The notes under the pieces: generated by a model
Told to the model about the DNA's origin: nothing
The model's database searches: none
Seen by the model: the letters and a program-made list of their open reading frames with translations, nothing else
In this document: positions 34,816-55,281 of the stretch, one piece after another
How positions within the stretch are numbered: the stretch's first letter is position 1
Layout: the number at the start of each line of letters is the position of its first letter
Source of the DNA: Syngnathus acus
Lineage: Eukaryota > Chordata > Actinopteri > Syngnathiformes > Syngnathidae
Direction: 5' to 3'
Assembly (NCBI RefSeq): GCF_901709675.1
Contig: NC_051093.1
Location: forward strand, 2,122,053 to 2,186,052
Length of the DNA: 64,000 bases
Made by a program: the position numbers and the translations under genes

Positions 34816-36267
34816 ATGGTGTCCCACAAGGTTCTCGTGGCCGTCCTCTTGATCAACGTCTACATCGGCGTGCAGTCCGTCCCGTGCTTGTTCGGTGGCG
34901 CGCTGCTGTTGGTGGTGTTCGCCTTGGCCTTCTTAAATGGACCGCGGCTGCTGGACTGGGCGAGCTCGCCCCCGCACCTGCAGTTCAACAAGTATGTTCT
35001 GACCGGGTACCGGCCCGTCTCCTCGGTGCAGGACTGCATCAGGAGTCTCTTCTACCTGCACAACGAGCTAGGAAACATCTACACTCATGGTGAGCGCACA
35101 AGCACACACGCACGCATTGACAGACTTTCGGTTTGCAAAGAGGTACCGTACTGTACAGTACTTTCCCGGTAAATTCCCATGGCAAGATAAGAGGAGTGGT
35201 GGTGGGGGTGGAAGTTTTCCAAATTAGAAACTTTAATTTTGGTAAAACTACAGTTTTTTTTTAGCACAATTGTTGTATCTTGTTTGCTGACTTCTGTTCG
35301 TGAACGCGTAAAAGACTGCAAGACCAAGTGTTCACTAAATTATCTGAAATCAATTGTCTTTCATTCGATTATTTTTCAATTTTTTTCAACTCTAATGGTG
35401 CTGTTTGCAATCCTTTTTACATTTGGGAACTTGATCTGACGGAAGTTTTCGCGCCTAACCGGTTTGTTTGCATGCTCCTCCCCAATGACTTCAGGCATCC
35501 CTCTGGTGTGCTTCCTGGTGCTGCTGCCACTCAACATCCCCTGGTCGCAGATCAGCGTGACGTGGCTGGGCGTGGTGCACTTCCTGGCCTGCCTGTCGCC
35601 CCAGCTGGGTTCGGTGCTCTACCACCTCTTCATGAACCACGAAGGCGGCGAGCCTGTCTACCACACCCTCCTCAAGCTGGACGTGTGCGGCATTTGCATG
35701 ATCAACACGCTGGGTAGGCAACGCTGCACAAGCCAAGCCGCACCCAAAACAAATCTTCACATGGCAGGCCTGTACTGGCAAGTTTAACCGATGCGTCAGT
35801 TCGAAGTTTAACTGTGCGGGCTTGCCGTTTCAGGGGCGCTGCCGATCCTGTACAGCACCCTGCTGTGCTACCCACTGATCCGCACGGCGGCGTTGTCCGT
35901 CTACATCTTGCTGTCCAGCTACAGCATCTACTGTGCGGTGACGGCGCGCAGCAGCGTGCGGCGCCTGCGCTCCTTCGCCTGGCAGGCACTCTTCCGCTTC
36001 TCCTTCTTCGTGCTTCGCTGGGCGGGCGTGGGCGGCGGCAGCCCTACCTCGCTGCGCCACTTCCTCACCATGGACGCACTGGCCGTGCTGGGCGGCGTCA
36101 TCAACATTGCCCGCATCCCCGAGCGCTTCCGCCCGGGCCTCTTTGACTACTGGTGTAACAGCCACCAGATCATGCACGTGCTGGTGGTGGGCTCCATCCT
36201 CTACCTGCACTGGGGCGTCCTGGACGACCTGCTGTGGATCAACAGCTACAACTGTCCCTCTGACTGA
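34816..36267 (+). CDS. paqr4: Progestin and adipoQ receptor family member 4
   Basis: PAQR4 is a seven-span membrane protein of the Golgi/ER linked to ceramide metabolism. Three exons, 34816-35089, 35495-35713 and 35834-36267, give 308 residues. From GPRLLDWASSPPHLQFNK onward the protein aligns with human PAQR4 at almost the same length (272 against 273). Family metal-site motifs are present: FYLHNELGNIYTH, GSVLYHLF, and HQIMH near the C-terminus. The usual start methionine position reads TTG (34924-34926). The only upstream in-frame ATG is at 34816, in a good GAAATGG context, and adds 36 residues including a hydrophobic stretch. Whether translation starts at this ATG, at the TTG, or in an unseen upstream exon is open. 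Confidence 0.92.
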
Positions 36268-38033
36268 GGCCAACGTCACGAATGTTGTCGCCCCTTTTAC
36301 ATAAGCGTGCATATCAGTGACATCACTGCACGCACTTTGATTTTAACGTGAGCGCGTTGAAAGAATCCACACAGCACAGTGACGTCACATCGTTGCGTTT
36401 ACGACTACTAGAGTACTTGACGTCTCCAAATGGGACAAAATGCAATTTCCCATCTTCCCCACTAAGTGGCGCCACTACAGCGGCACTGGTGCAAAGTCCA
36501 ATTCGGGCGCTGCGTCTGACTTTCTTGAGTGGAGTTGAAGTTTACCACTGTTAAATAGTGACAAAAGAAAAAACAGTACCAATTTGCATTGCAAATGCGA
36601 TTGGTGGCGTTGCTTAAAGCAGCAGATTAGGATTTTCATCCTTTTCTATATCTTTTTTTTTAAGGTTCTTGACTGTCATACAAGTGTAAAAAAAATATTA
36701 AGTGTACCGCTGTTAAATAGTTCAAAAGAAGAAAACACTCTCAACTTGGAGGATTCCTGTCACCAATGCAATTGAAGCTGTTAAAAGTAACTTAGAAAAA
36801 CGGCAAATAAGGGTTTTCATACTTTTCAGTATTTTAGCTTTTTTTTACTTAAACACTTTTGATTGTCAGATAAGTGTTTAAAAACAAGATATCAGCTCCA
36901 ACTTGGGGAATATTTGGGAATATATGCCTGATTTTTCAAGTCACTTTTACAAGTTTAGAAATGCGTCAACTGGAGAAAATTGTCAAAATGCGGCTCAGGT
37001 TGCTCCTTTAGGAATGATTGTGACCAAAATTAAAAGAAAACGGCAAAATAAGTGTTTCAAATAAAAGATTCCGCGCTTTAGTCCGGATAAAGATCCACAA
37101 CCTTGCTAAAAAATGCAGCATAGAGCAGGATGTTTTTTTTTTTTTGTACTGGTCTTGCTAGTGTTGCGTGTTGTTTGGGATGTAATGACATCGGCAAAAC
37201 CAGTACCAAAACACAACAAAACCATGTTGCCCTGTGCTGTTTTTTTTTAGGGATGGAAGATACAAAATGATTTTAATGTTGTTTGTTTTTAGTGCACTGT
37301 TTGTTACACTGGAGCCACTTCCCTGCACTTTTGTTTTGGGATGTACGTAGAGTACATACTCGCCAAAAAAAGGTCACCTTTCGTTTTTGTATGACACATG
37401 TCTCACTTTGCCAAATTAGCACGCAAACGTTAACGTTTGATTTGTCGCCACTGCATGAGAGTCGTAGCAAGTTAGCTACCGGTTAGCCTCGACTTTCATT
37501 TCTTTGCTCTCAAAGGGCTCAGAGTCCATAGACCTAAAGGAAGTATATCATGTATGTAGATTATGTATACATCTGAGCGAGCAGTCCCACTTTTAGAGAG
37601 AAAATGGACGCTTGTGCGAGTAAATCTATGCATAAGTCAACAACGGGGAACATGGACGCACGCTCTGTTCTTTCCCGCCTCTCAGGGTGCCGTAACGGTA
37701 GCGGAAGGCCATGCCGAGGCATCTGTCTGATGAAATCATTGACTCTTGTGCCATGTCGTTTGGCAAAGCGGAACCCGTCCACAAAATGGCCTTCGGACGG
37801 CACCGCGACCCAACTGAGTTGTGCTTTTTAAAGATATAATCGGAATATATCACAGGTGTCGACTAGCCTGTTAGTTTCTCAAGGGAAATGCTCTGTAGTG
37901 ATCCGAGTCTGGACATGATGGACTACAGAGGAGCTCAAGGTTGTGACGTTTCATGGTCTGAGGGGAGCGTCGCGCCTACAAACTGTCTCTGCTCCAGTCT
38001 CGATTGTGCAATAAATGGAAGTTTATATTTGTA
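36268..38033. other. paqr4 3'UTR (long)
   Basis: There is no coding sequence. The first clean AATAAA on the plus strand is at 38010-38015, so a 3'UTR of about 1.75 kb is likely. Within it, diverged repeats share CTGTTAAATAGT and AGGGTTTTCAT/AGGATTTTCAT words near 36550-36640 and 36710-36820. Confidence 0.5.
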
Positions 38034-43121
<5,088 letters not shown>

Positions 43122-43493
43122 ACCACCTTTTTTTTACGCAATATAAAAAATGGAAAGAAAAGAGAAGATATATTTTCCCTTAGAAAGATAAAGAGAAACC
43201 CACTCCAGGCTTAATTTGTTGCTCCAATCTTTTTAATATATGCCACTTGTTTGAAATAAAATCAATATTTTCCAAGCATTTGTGTTTTTTCAACTCTTTC
43301 ATTGTTGAATACAAAATCATAACAGTATTGTTTATAAAAACAACTCGACTGCAACAAAATGGAAGCTAAATGTACATTTTCATCCCCGCACCACACAAAG
43401 AAACATTTCATGTCAGTTGTTGACTATTTACAGAGGATCTAAGCTAACGTGGTTAACAGACCTCCGGCCAGAATAGGATTGATTGTCTCCGGC
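43122..43493. other. Convergent 3' ends of coro1a and claudin
   Basis: This 372-base gap carries the coro1a poly(A) signal AATAAA at 43255-43260 and the probable 3'UTR of the minus-strand claudin. No separate gene is seen. Confidence 0.55.
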
Positions 43494-44255
43494 TCACACG
43501 TAGTTCTTGTTGGGTGCGGAGGCGCTGTTGCTGTAGTACTTGGCCGTGCCCCCGGAGCCGCCCGACTTGGGCCTACTGAAGCAGCACAGGAGCCCCCCGC
43601 CCAGGAGGAGCAGGACCCCGGCCCCCCAGCCCACGTAGATGCAGGCACCCAGCTCGCGTTTCTGCGAGCCGGCCACCAGGGGGTTGTTGAAGTCCTGGAC
43701 CACCTGGTGGGCCGACCAGCTGACGGGAATGATGAGGACGATGCCGGCCAGTAGCAAGCCTACGCCAGCCACCAGGCTGATCTTGGGCTTGGTCTCCTCG
43801 TTGTCCACACAGGTGGTGAAGTCGGCCCCGCAGAACAAGATCAGGAGACTGATGCCGGCCAGCATGCAGCTGATGATGGTCATGGCGCGGGCCGCCTGCA
43901 GATCCGCGGCCAGGACCAGCAGAGAGTCGTAGTTCTTGCACTGCTGCTGGCCCGTACTCTGCACGGCGCACGACTTCCACAGGCCCTCCTCGTGGCTCTG
44001 AAAGTACACAAAAATTAAACGTCTCCAGTCAGTCTGTCATTCGGAGCTACTACGCATGCTGTCGCTCACTGTCTTGTAACACATTTTCAACTTGAAAGTA
44101 AGCAGGAGTGAAAAAGCGCTCACCTGGGCAGTGACGATGTTGGAGCCGGTGAAGGAGGAAACCTTCCAGCGGGGGATGGCGCAGCACACAATAGCACCGA
44201 TCAGGCCCAGGACCCCCAGGGCCACGCACGTGATCTGAACGCCCACCGATGCCAT
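43494..44255 (-). CDS. Claudin (CLDN4/6/9-like tight-junction protein)
   Basis: Claudins are four-span tight-junction proteins that set paracellular permeability. Two exons on the minus strand, 44124-44255 and 43494-43997, join in phase 0 to 211 residues. The first extracellular loop carries the signature W...GLW...C...C (IPRWKVSS, EGLWKSCAVQSTGQQQC), followed by the conserved Arg of LQAARAMTI. Four hydrophobic segments are visible. The second loop has DFNNPLV and the fourth span GACIYVGWGAGVLLLLGGGLLCC. The C-terminus ends in Tyr-Val, a PDZ-binding motif. Similarity to CLDN9/6/4 and the nearby paqr4 suit the human 16p13.3 claudin pair, but teleosts have many tandem claudins and the exact name cannot be fixed. 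The intron splits the first loop. Confidence 0.9.
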
Positions 44256-45612
44256 CCTGAAAAAGAGGTCAAAGGTCAGCTTCTGCAAGCTCAAACTCAC
44301 ACACACACACACACGCGGGCACACATTCTGTAAATCTCGAGCCTAATGGTAAAAGTCTGTTCTGATGCTCGCTCATTCTAATGTTTTTCATCCCTGGATC
44401 AAAATGGAATGTAAATGGTGGCGCCACTCATAGAGAGAAAGACTTGAACACACACAAGCACGCACGCACACACACGTTGTGTGTCTTATATCTTTGGGCT
44501 AGCATTTAAAATAAGCGCAAGTCTGAACAGGCCCACTGCTTGTTGCTTCTCCACCCAGTAGAAGCGCCAAAAACATTCCCCGGCACCGAAAAGTCCAAAA
44601 ACAAAAGAGACACAAAATGTTTCCAACAAATTCCTGATATGGTTATGCCTCACTTCCTGTTTTGACAAAAACATTCTGAAATCATTGTGAAAATGTGACG
44701 ATGGAAGATGAAGCCAGCATGTTTGTACTTCACTTGAATTTAGAGCTCAACTAACTCCAAGAACTTCTTCTTTTTCTTTTTAGTTCCTTTGTGTTTTTTG
44801 TATTCACCACCTTCAATGGAATTTTTTTCATCCTTTTTATTTTTTCAATAGTTTAGTTTTTTTCATTTGATTTAAAAACACATTTTTTAAAATTATTATT
44901 CATTAATTTGGTTTCTTTTCCTGTTTATTTAGTTTTAGTTTTCACCCCCAGTTTATTTCATCTTCGATAACTGAGTCTTTTTTTGTCAATTTTTAGTTTA
45001 ATTTTGTAATCAAGTTTTTTTACGTATTTTGTAATTTTTATTTCAAACCTTCTTTAACAAATGTTATGTTGTTATTGTTTTTCATTTTTATGGGCCAAAG
45101 GAAACGAAATATGACACCTCCCTGGGGTGCAAACAATTTTCCTAAAACGCAAGCCAAAAAAAGTCCAAACTTGATCTACTTCGTAGCAAACAAGCATATG
45201 CAGTTTGCCCAAAATAAATACGATTAAAACATCCTCCTAAAATAAATTTACATTCATTATAGGGGAAAAGAAATTGATTTACCTTGGTTGTGAATGAGAG
45301 TCAAAAGATTTATTTCTTGGCTTTTTCTTTGGTGTTGTTGGTCGGCCTCCTGCAGGGATTGTGTGCAGATGCTGGGACAAGATGGTGTATTTGTAGAGGA
45401 ATGTGATGCATAGGGTGGGGCCAGGCCCACCACGTATCTACAGACCAGAATGGACTTGTCCTCCTCTTGTCTTTTTCTTCGTCGTTTCTTTTTGACTCCA
45501 CAAAAAAAACGAAAAACACTCTTGGCTCCTGACAAATTTACGGAAGAGGATTAGGGCCAGTGAAGAAAAAAAAACGAAGGGTGACAGGATTCTGACTTTT
45601 TTTCTCAGAATT

Positions 45613-45688
45613 CTGACTTTATTCTCAGAATTCTGACTTTAAAGTCAGAATTCCCACTTTAAAGTCAGAATTCTGAGAATAAAGTCAG
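45613..45688. repeat. Perfect 28-bp inverted repeat with 20-base spacer
   Basis: Bases 45613-45640 (CTGACTTTATTCTCAG...) are the exact reverse complement of 45661-45688. The spacer and both flanks (45595-45745) are built from the same CTGACTTT/AAAGTCAG and TCAGAATTC words, so the full structure is a nested palindromic satellite-like array. Confidence 0.9.
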
Positions 45689-45911
45689 ACTTCCCAATTT
45701 CTGACTTTAAACTCAGAATTCTGACTTTATTCTCGTAATAAACGTCACAGTTTTTCTTCTTCAATGTGCCTTTGTGGTGTCAACAAACCAGCATAAAATA
45801 TTTGGGTCTCATGATGCTCATGATTTTGTTTGACTCATCTTGTTTTTCTGCATGAAAAACGACAAATGTGACCCAAGCTGCTGGTTGTGTATCTGAACAA
45901 AATAACATACA

Positions 45912-46032
<121 letters not shown>

Positions 46033-47487
46033 ACCACCGCCCTCAGTCGAAACTGATGACAAATAAAAGATTGTGATGTCATAGTTTGGTGGTGATTGTG
46101 GGAAAGACAGTGTGGGTTAGTGGAAGAGTCGAGATTGTGAAAGCTCACATTAGATACGCCAGCTCATGTAATCCAATTATTAAGGAGTCATAGAGAGTAT
46201 TAATTCATAAGTTTCCATGTCATTGCTTAATTTTTTTCATGATGACATTACATGACAGACAATACAAACATACACAAGTAGGTGAATAAAAATGTAAAAT
46301 ACATGGGGTAATTCTTACCAAGGCCCACCCAAAAAACAAACAACCGAAAAAAAAAACTAGCTCTCCATTTAAACAAATAGCATACATAGTTAGCTTATTC
46401 ATGAAAAACAAGGCATTAAATAAAAACTACATAAATGTTTAAAAGTGAATAGTTGACAAAATGTAAATGTATTTCACGTAAAAGTAAAACTGATCTGAAC
46501 AAATGTACTTTAAAGGTACAATGTTACAATGTTACAATGTTTTAATGTTTAATTGTTTAAAAAAAACACTATTTATTTCAATAATATGCCAAAAAATCAA
46601 CATCAACGTAGATTTGATATACAATCGTGAGTCCAGATGGGTCACACCTCACTGTACAGATACGATACAGATCTTCACTTGATGTTGTCATAATGTCTCA
46701 TTTCTAAACCATTTACGTTGCCTTCAGCAGTGGCCTTTTGCGTCACTTTAGCGTCATCCTACGTCACAAGTGTCTACTTTGAAGTCAAACGCAAATTTGA
46801 TCCTTGTGCAATTCGGTTTGTACACGCAAGATGGCGCGCTTCGAGTTTCACATCCGGCTCCACTGCGTTGACGTTCTCTCAAGGGGGCGGGCATTTTCTG
46901 ACACCAACACGCGCTGACACCAATCATATTCCAAGTGTAAACGCCTTTGACCAATCAGCTTTTAAAGCATGTGACGTTATCAAGTTTGGCTCCGGCCCTC
47001 TACGACAACAGCCAGCCGACCGGAGACACTCCGAGTCCGAGCGGCAGCTAGCCCGTAACGGCCTGCTATTAAAGTTCCCACAGGAAGAGGCAAGGGGGAA
47101 CCAGAGCCGCGGCCGAGCTCAGGGCTTTTTTTTTTTTTTTTTTTTAAAACAAGTTTTTGTATTTTTACTAACACACTGGGAGACCTGTTATTCCAATAAG
47201 GTACGACAATGCGAGCTAAGTTGACTGTCGCTTGTTTGGCTATGTGACCAGCTCGGCTAAAGTGCTAACTAGTTAGCATGAGCTCAGAGTGAATGGAATG
47301 AGGCTGTGAGTAATGTGAGACACTCCTTATCTATTCTTAACGGTGTGTAATGTCACGATTCCAAGCGCTTTGGATTACTGCATAACCATGTAACTTCCAA
47401 CTAATACTGTGTTTTGTGTTTTGGTGGGTAAATGGAATTGAAGGTGCCAAACGGGAATCGGGAAGCTCGTGTGAGAATCAACAGAAA

Positions 47488-51390
<3,903 letters not shown>

Positions 51391-54300
51391 CACCCACCGC
51401 TGGCTCCTCTCCCTCCTTTTCTCCACCCTCGAGTCCGCCTGATGCTCTCATTGTTCATTTTCTCCTTTCTACCTCCCAATTGTCTTTTTCTCCCAGAGAC
51501 ATTGCATTCATTCATTTTCCCATCTGTGTGTGCGTAATCACACAGAAAGTTTGTTTTCCTCATTATATTTCGCCGCTCAACAAGTAAGCTCTTTCCATCT
51601 TTGAGGTGTACCCACTGCATTTTGTACACCATCTTTTCCTAATGGTGGTTATCCGGTTAAGCTAGGGGGGGGGGCTTGCATAGCCCATGCTGGCTGTATG
51701 GGTGCGCAGGCGGCACTCATTCAAAAAGATGCGATTTAAGATGTGAAATACTTTTTTGTTTTGTAGATATTTGAAAGCGATGTGTCCTTTGGAAGCTGAA
51801 TCAAGAATAAGCTTGAACTGGCACGTTTCCCACATTGCAAAAACCACCTTGTGATTGTGGCACTTAGCTTGTTGCGAAATGAGGTGCAGGTGCGGCTGGT
51901 AATAAAAATAATAATGTTCAACTGCCACGTCACACGGTGGTGTTCAGGCCACGTTCATGCTTGAGGCTTAACTTATGGACCGCCGTACAAATGGCAGCAA
52001 AAAGCTGACTTCTAAGCTTTTTGCTGGTCAAAACGGTCAAGATTAGCATCCCTGTATGGGTGTGCTCTCTAAAATGCAACTCAGTATAATTTCCTGACAT
52101 TTCAGCTGGTTTTAAAAAGAAAAGAAAAGAAAAAAAACAGCAAAAATTTAAAACCAACTGATGTATGTAAGAGAGCAAATAGCATTTTTTTGTATAAAAA
52201 AATCTTTGGGCACAGGACCTCAGATGTGGTCCAGTTGGGTTGGGACTCCATATTCTTTTCATTCCTTAAAATGGATTAGTGTAAATGCGATGCAAAGTAG
52301 ACCTTTTAGTTTTTTTAAAATTGATCATAAAGGTGTTGCTAACTTATGGCATTCTTGGCTGGCAAGTCAACTATCACGTGGTTCAGGTTTTGCTGCAGTA
52401 CTGACCCACAAGTGTGAACGTGGCCTAAAATGGGGAATACTACTGGGGTGGGTGGTTACCGTGACAACTAACCAAAAGAGATGAGAAAAATAAGCGGCTG
52501 GGTTTTAATTGACACATCTTTTGCCTCTGCTTGTTTTTTTTGATGGGATAACAAGAGCCATAGAAATTGTTAACATCACGTGTATAATAAGCGTAGTACA
52601 TGCAAACAGTAGAAATCGTAAATATTTGGCAAACAGGGTGTCACCACAAGCAAACATCGCTTCTGTAGTCTTTCAGGGTTTCTTACATTTTTTTGGCCCT
52701 CTTCTCCGGTCTCTGTTGCCACGTTTGTCCTCATCCTCCATTTGAGTCTCGTTCTCATTAGCGCCCATCCACTGAGATCAACTCAGGAAGTGATCAGGAA
52801 AATCCAAATCATATGTATACAGACACGACACCAAAACCTTCCAGGATAAAAAGTGTCACTGAGTAGAATAGAGAAAGTCTAGGAAGAACTCCAATTAACT
52901 GATTAATCTCATCTAAAAAAAAAAAAAAGATGAAAAAAGGTCCAAGATGGCCACATAAGGCCCCTTCCATAATTTTCATAATAGCTGTACAGACATGTGC
53001 TTTTTTTTTTTTTTTTTTTTAACGATACAAAAACATTAATCACTTTTTTGGTTCATTGTTTTTACTGACAAATGTGTATCTCTGATGTATGAGTTTTTGT
53101 TTTTCAAGGAACGGATCAGGGATGTTTTGCATCATGTCCTTTCACTGGATGTGTTAGCGCAGCATCAGATCATTCCCATGGTAAAAATAAATAGAAATAA
53201 GTGAAACTAATAACATGGAAATTTGATTTGTTTGTTAATTTCACTAGTAGTTCTCGTCCCATTGCAATTTGTCTGTTAAAGGCATAGAAATTAAAATATA
53301 TACCTAGAATTTGTATATTGGTGTCTTGTGGATTTTTGTGAGTTTGTGGATTTTTACAGGACTGCAATGCAAAAAAATATATATTTATAATCTTTTAAAT
53401 AAAATTTTATTGTATTTAAAAAAAGAGGCCCACCGTCATTACAATACATCACAACGGTATAAGTAAAACATTTTTTCACAATTTTGTATATTTTTATTTG
53501 ACTTTATTTGAGGCTCATGTTTACTGTGTCTGTAAGCGCTGCACTACAACTGAAATGGAAGCGAGGAGGAGGAGATTGACCGTTAAAAATATTTTTGTGT
53601 TTTCAATGAGACTACTGTACTCCTCACCGTGAATCGACTCACCGGTAACCCCGCCTTCACGCTAACGTCGTCGAATCACGAGCGTTAAATCCAACCCGGC
53701 GCGAGTGATTCGCCAAATAGACGCCGAACTGGAGCAATGGCATTGATGAAACTCGGCCCATTTGTGCTCTGCTTCCGTGCAACAACAACTCAAAATAACA
53801 CCCGCCCCCCTCTCCAGACCGACCAATCACACGAGACTGCTTCCAGAGGAGCGCGTTTATTTGCCTAATTGACCTTGAACCCAACAAATGGGAGCTTCGG
53901 GTAGGCGTGTCTTCAAGGTGCAGAGGTTTGGTTGCACTGCAACGTACCAACTTTTACTACCTTAAATGAAGCTTTTAAAATGATTTATATTAATATTATT
54001 TGACGAAGCTTTTTTTTTTTTAGAGACACTAAACTAAACCAATTACACACAATTAACTGCGTGCATTTGCAGCATGAATTGCGGAAGTTTGCACGCCGGG
54101 TTTTAATTACATTACAAAAGTGTTCTCGTAATCTGGGGTAGAAAGCTAGCCAGCTAGCCCGCTAGCTAGCATGTTGCTAGGCTAGCTTTCCCGGCGAAGA
54201 GCTGCGTTTTGGGATCTTACTTCTCCATTCTCACGCTCCTACTTTCGCTGACCAGAAAAGACTCCCAGGTGGGTTTTGCGCGGCAGTGTCTAGGCTATGC

Positions 54301-55281
54301 TTTGAATCTATGGCCGATGTATATATATGTATATATATAAATGTGTGTGATGCGGGGATGTTAGCTCGCCGACCCTCTACACACTACACACTTCTCTCCA
54401 GCAGTTGATGACTGCTACATGATAAGCTAAGGCGCTAAATCCATTCAATAATGAACTCGTCGACACTTGCTGGCTCCGAGTTGAAGGAACGTTGTGACAC
54501 GATTTTGACGAGAGACCTCATTGTAGCTTATTTTCAATAACAGGCCGGTGTGTGTATTACCATACTGAACATTGAGGGGATGTCAAAGTTGTTTTTCTCG
54601 CGGCTCACATCATGGTTCGCGTTAAAACGGTGAAAACGCATTTATGTGCAGGGTAGGCGTACACAGTTTGAATTAACTTTAATTTACTTTCAGGAACCGT
54701 GAATAATTTGAAATCATTTGATGCCAGAACAAAGGAAGTGTAACGAAGGCAGAAAAGCAGAAGGAAAGATGCAACATAAAAAAGCGGGTCTGAAAGAAGG
54801 CAGAAAGGAAGGAAAGAAGAAAAGTGGATCTGAGGAGGAAAGCAGAAAAACAGGTTTAGGTGAAGGGAGGAAAGCATGAAATTAAGATGACGCAAATGAA
54901 GGATTGTGTGATGCATAAATAAAAAGCAGGTCTCAGGAAAGGAAGCCAAGAAGGAAGGAATGAGGGCAGAAAGGAAAAAAATCCCCAAATCCCAGTTGGG
55001 TACGTACCTTGGTTTTAAGGTGCATTGCGTAATGCTTATCTTCTGTGGAAAGCATTCACTGACATTAAAACTGAAACATCAACAGTCTGATTCTTATTCG
55101 TAAATTGCAACGTCAATACTTTAGGTTGTCTTCTGTGGAGTAAATGAAGAACGCAGGCAAATAGAACAGTAACATTCTATACTATGAGTTGTCATGCTAT
55201 AAAAAGATTGTTAATGTTCTATTTTTTTTACTCTGACGGTACATGTGCAACCTTTTTCTAGCATGCTGATGGTGGGAGGCG
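51391..55281. other. ppp1ca 3'UTR, intergenic DNA and kmt5c 5' region
   Basis: No coding gene is supported. The first part is ppp1ca 3'UTR. Bases 52900-53600 are A/T-rich. From about 53640 to 54270 the DNA has more CpG and probably holds the kmt5c promoter and a non-coding first exon ending at a donor CCCAG|GTGGGT (54270). It also contains a GCTAGC cluster (54145-54190). A polypurine stretch (about 54720-54985) lies in the presumed first intron. Confidence 0.5.

Noticed and set aside
46718-47224. 168-codon plus-strand frame upstream of ppp1ca
   Set aside because: It spans CpG-rich promoter DNA and a T run, and shows no domain or family similarity.
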